Assembly (NCBI RefSeq): GCF_016097555.1
Contig: NC_054704.1
Coordinates: forward strand, 92,988,653-93,052,652
Direction: 5' to 3'
DNA length: 64,000 nucleotides
From: Gigantopelta aegis
Taxonomy: Eukaryota > Mollusca > Gastropoda > Neomphalida > Peltospiridae
Shown: positions 62,345-64,000 of the stretch, piece after piece
Position numbering within the stretch: the stretch's first letter is position 1
Layout of the letters: each line of letters starts with the position of its first letter
Position numbers and translations under genes: made by a program
The notes under the pieces: generated by a model
Told to the model about the DNA's origin: nothing
Databases searched by the model: none
Seen by the model: only the letters and a program-made list of their open reading frames with translations

Positions 62345-62560
62345 GCATACGACACCAGTAGAGCACATTGATTATTTAATCATCGGCTATTGGATGTCAA
62401 ACATTTGGTAATTCTGACACGTAGTCATCAGAGGAAACCCACTACATTTTTCCATTAGCAGCAAGGAATATTTTATATGCACTTTCCCATAGACAGAAAA
62501 GGACATACCATGACCTTTGACCAGTTGTGGTGCACTGGATGGAACGAGAAAAAAAAAATC
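62345..62560 (-). repeat. SINE family 1, tail A and body
   Basis: ACGACACCAGTAGAGCACAT through GGATGGAACGAGAAAA. The head is cut. Confidence 0.8.
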
Positions 62561-62565
62561 AATTT

Positions 62566-62645
62566 AACGTGCTCGTTCATAGCAAACTATTGTAGCGCAC
62601 GCCTGTTTTGGGCGCCAGGTCTGGTGTTGGCCAGTTATGGCAGGA
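62566..62645 (-). mobile_element. Retroposon B, decayed 3' fragment
   Basis: ATTGTAGCGCACGCCTGTTT and GTTGGCCAGTTATGGCAGG correspond to 36699-36765. The rest is not recognisable, and G-rich sequence follows. Confidence 0.5.
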
Positions 62646-63079
62646 GGAGAATGAGCAGTGGGTAGCCAGGATTGTATATTGGGGGTTATTACACTGGGGG
62701 GATGGGGGTGGGGGTGGAGGAGGGGTTTGCTGTGTTATGGGTCGACAGGCAAATATAAAAGGTGGTGCGGGGGGAAAAAGAGGTGTCCTTGGGTGCATTG
62801 CACTCTCCCATGCCACCTTCCAGACTACGCAAATGGCAATGAGAACAAACTATCATTCTGCTGTAAGAATGTGGGTCAAATATAGCTTTCCCAAGTGCTA
62901 AGACGTCAGACTTTGTTTTATGCGAGACAGCAATGTTTAGAGTGACACTAATCTGGTATTATCAATAGTCTTTGATGTCCGATTTGACTTGGTCATTACT
63001 GACAAACCTTTTACTACGCGTCTGAGCTTTCAACATTGTATCACGCGACATATATTGTGAGCCGAACATATTCGTTCAA

Positions 63080-63228
63080 GTAAGTGCACTACGACTGGTA
63101 TATTAAAGACCGTAGTATGTGCTATCCTGTCTGTGGAATAGTGCATATAAAAGATCCCTTGCTACTAATGGAACAATGTCGCTTAAGACTGATTGTCTGG
63201 TTGTGTCGTTAAATAAAACAAATATCTT
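63080..63228 (+). repeat. SINE family 1, body and tail, head missing
   Basis: GTGCACTACGACTGGTATAT through GTGTCGTTAAATAAAACAAA. Confidence 0.8.
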
Positions 63229-63502
63229 TTGTTCTGTTTCTTGGTCGAAAATACAGAACCATTGTTTTAGCAATATGTTGTCGATGAATATTGCAATTGC
63301 AGGATAACCAGCTACGACGAATATATCGCGAATGCCCTTTAAGTTTGTAGTTATCCCAAGGGCATAGAATGAGGGAGGTCGGGAGATCGTACGAACCTTA
63401 CCGCTGAGGCTAAAAGTGATTTACCGGTGCAATATTAGTCTTTTCATATCGGTGTCCAGGTAAAATGTGGACAAAGGGGCCCGCTAGGTTCTTATCTCTC
63501 TC

Positions 63503-63529
63503 CCCCCCCCCCCCCCCCCCCCCCCCCCC
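63503..63529. repeat. Poly-C run
   Basis: About 26 consecutive C following a (TC)n stretch. Confidence 0.9.
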
Positions 63530-63589
63530 ACTACACTAAGGTTCAGACCGTGCGGTTGTTAAGCAAGGTGTCGTTAACAGCAGGTTCCA

Positions 63590-63757
63590 CTGTAGTCCAT
63601 TAGTATTCCGAGTGATTAGTCGTCTCTGTCGGAGGAAACAATCTCTTACTGCTAATGGGAAACTGTAGAAAGCGTCCTCAGAAGACTGTCTCAGAATTAC
63701 GAAATGTTCGACATCCATTAGCCAGCGATCTAATGGTGTCGTTAGACACAACGAGCT
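63590..63757 (+). repeat. SINE family 1, diverged body and tail A
   Basis: ACTGCTAATGGGAAACTGTA, GACATCCATTAGCCAGCGAT and GGTGTCGTTAGACACAACGA are diverged counterparts of the body and tail. Confidence 0.65.
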
Positions 63758-63766
63758 ATAGGATCA

Positions 63767-63948
63767 GTGTTTGTTTTGTTTAACGACACCACTAGAAAAT
63801 CATCTGCTATTGGATGTCAAACAGTTGGTAATTCTGACTCGTAGTCATCAGAGGAAACCCGCTACATTTTTTCATTAGCAGCAAGGGATCTTTTATATGC
63901 ACTTTCCCACAGAGAGGAAAGCACATGCCATGGGCTTTGACCAGTTGT
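63767..63948 (-). repeat. SINE family 1, tail A and body
   Basis: GTGTTTGTTTTGTTTAACGA through GGGCTTTGACCAGTTGTAGG. It meets the head of another copy. Confidence 0.8.
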
Positions 63949-63949
63949 A

Positions 63950-64000
63950 GGGGTGGGACGTAACCCAGTGATACAGCGCCAGCTCGATGCGCGGTCGGTG
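63950..64000 (+). repeat. SINE family 1, head alpha, cut by window end
   Basis: GGGGTGGGACGTAACCCAGT and CTCGATGCGCGGTCGGTG. Only the start is in view. Confidence 0.85.

Overview
The window looks like one long, repeat-packed, intron-rich locus of a mollusc, most likely a gastropod. That is an inference from the gene structure and from dozens of copies of a tRNA-headed SINE of the kind I associate with gastropod genomes; nothing here fixes a species. No prokaryotic features, CRISPR arrays or true tRNA/rRNA genes were found.

One host gene can be assembled with confidence. On the minus strand, eleven exons from 59204 down to 19427 join in frame through GT-AG introns into a 601-residue type-B carboxylesterase/cholinesterase-family protein. 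It has a signal peptide, an oxyanion-hole HGG, a complete Ser221-Glu346-His457 triad, one C-terminal membrane span and a short basic tail. It therefore resembles a neuroligin in topology but an active esterase in its catalytic residues. Nearly 38 kb of its 39.8 kb span is intron, and the introns hold most of the repeats described here.

Layout. 1-12.6 kb: SINE copies, a 3.1 kb TAG-triplet array, a CTA array, minisatellites and small inverted-repeat elements. 12.7-15.1 kb: a decayed coding-like fragment, then a three-level nest in which a MITE sits in a retroposon that sits in a SINE. 15.1-16.6 kb: a Tc1-like transposon with an uninterrupted DD34E transposase. 17.7-18.9 kb: an inverted-repeat element with 79-bp repeats. 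19.4-59.2 kb: the esterase gene. Its introns carry a broken Ty3/Gypsy-type LTR element with integrase before reverse transcriptase (49.7-55.2 kb), satellites of 23, 42, 60, 66 and 84 bp, TTAA-flanked MITEs, foldback elements, and an array of nine copies of the 3' splice site and first bases of exon 9. 59.2-64 kb: the gene's 5' flank and more SINEs.

The strongest novelty candidate is the exon-9 array at 21651-22546. Most units contain an acceptor, a 51-nt open segment of 17 codons in the correct phase, and a GTAAGA donor, so they could act as cassette exons of the esterase. Next come the modular SINE system (three heads and three tails joined to shared bodies) and a 2.5 kb inverted-repeat element whose central 84-bp satellite derives from the same unit as its ends.
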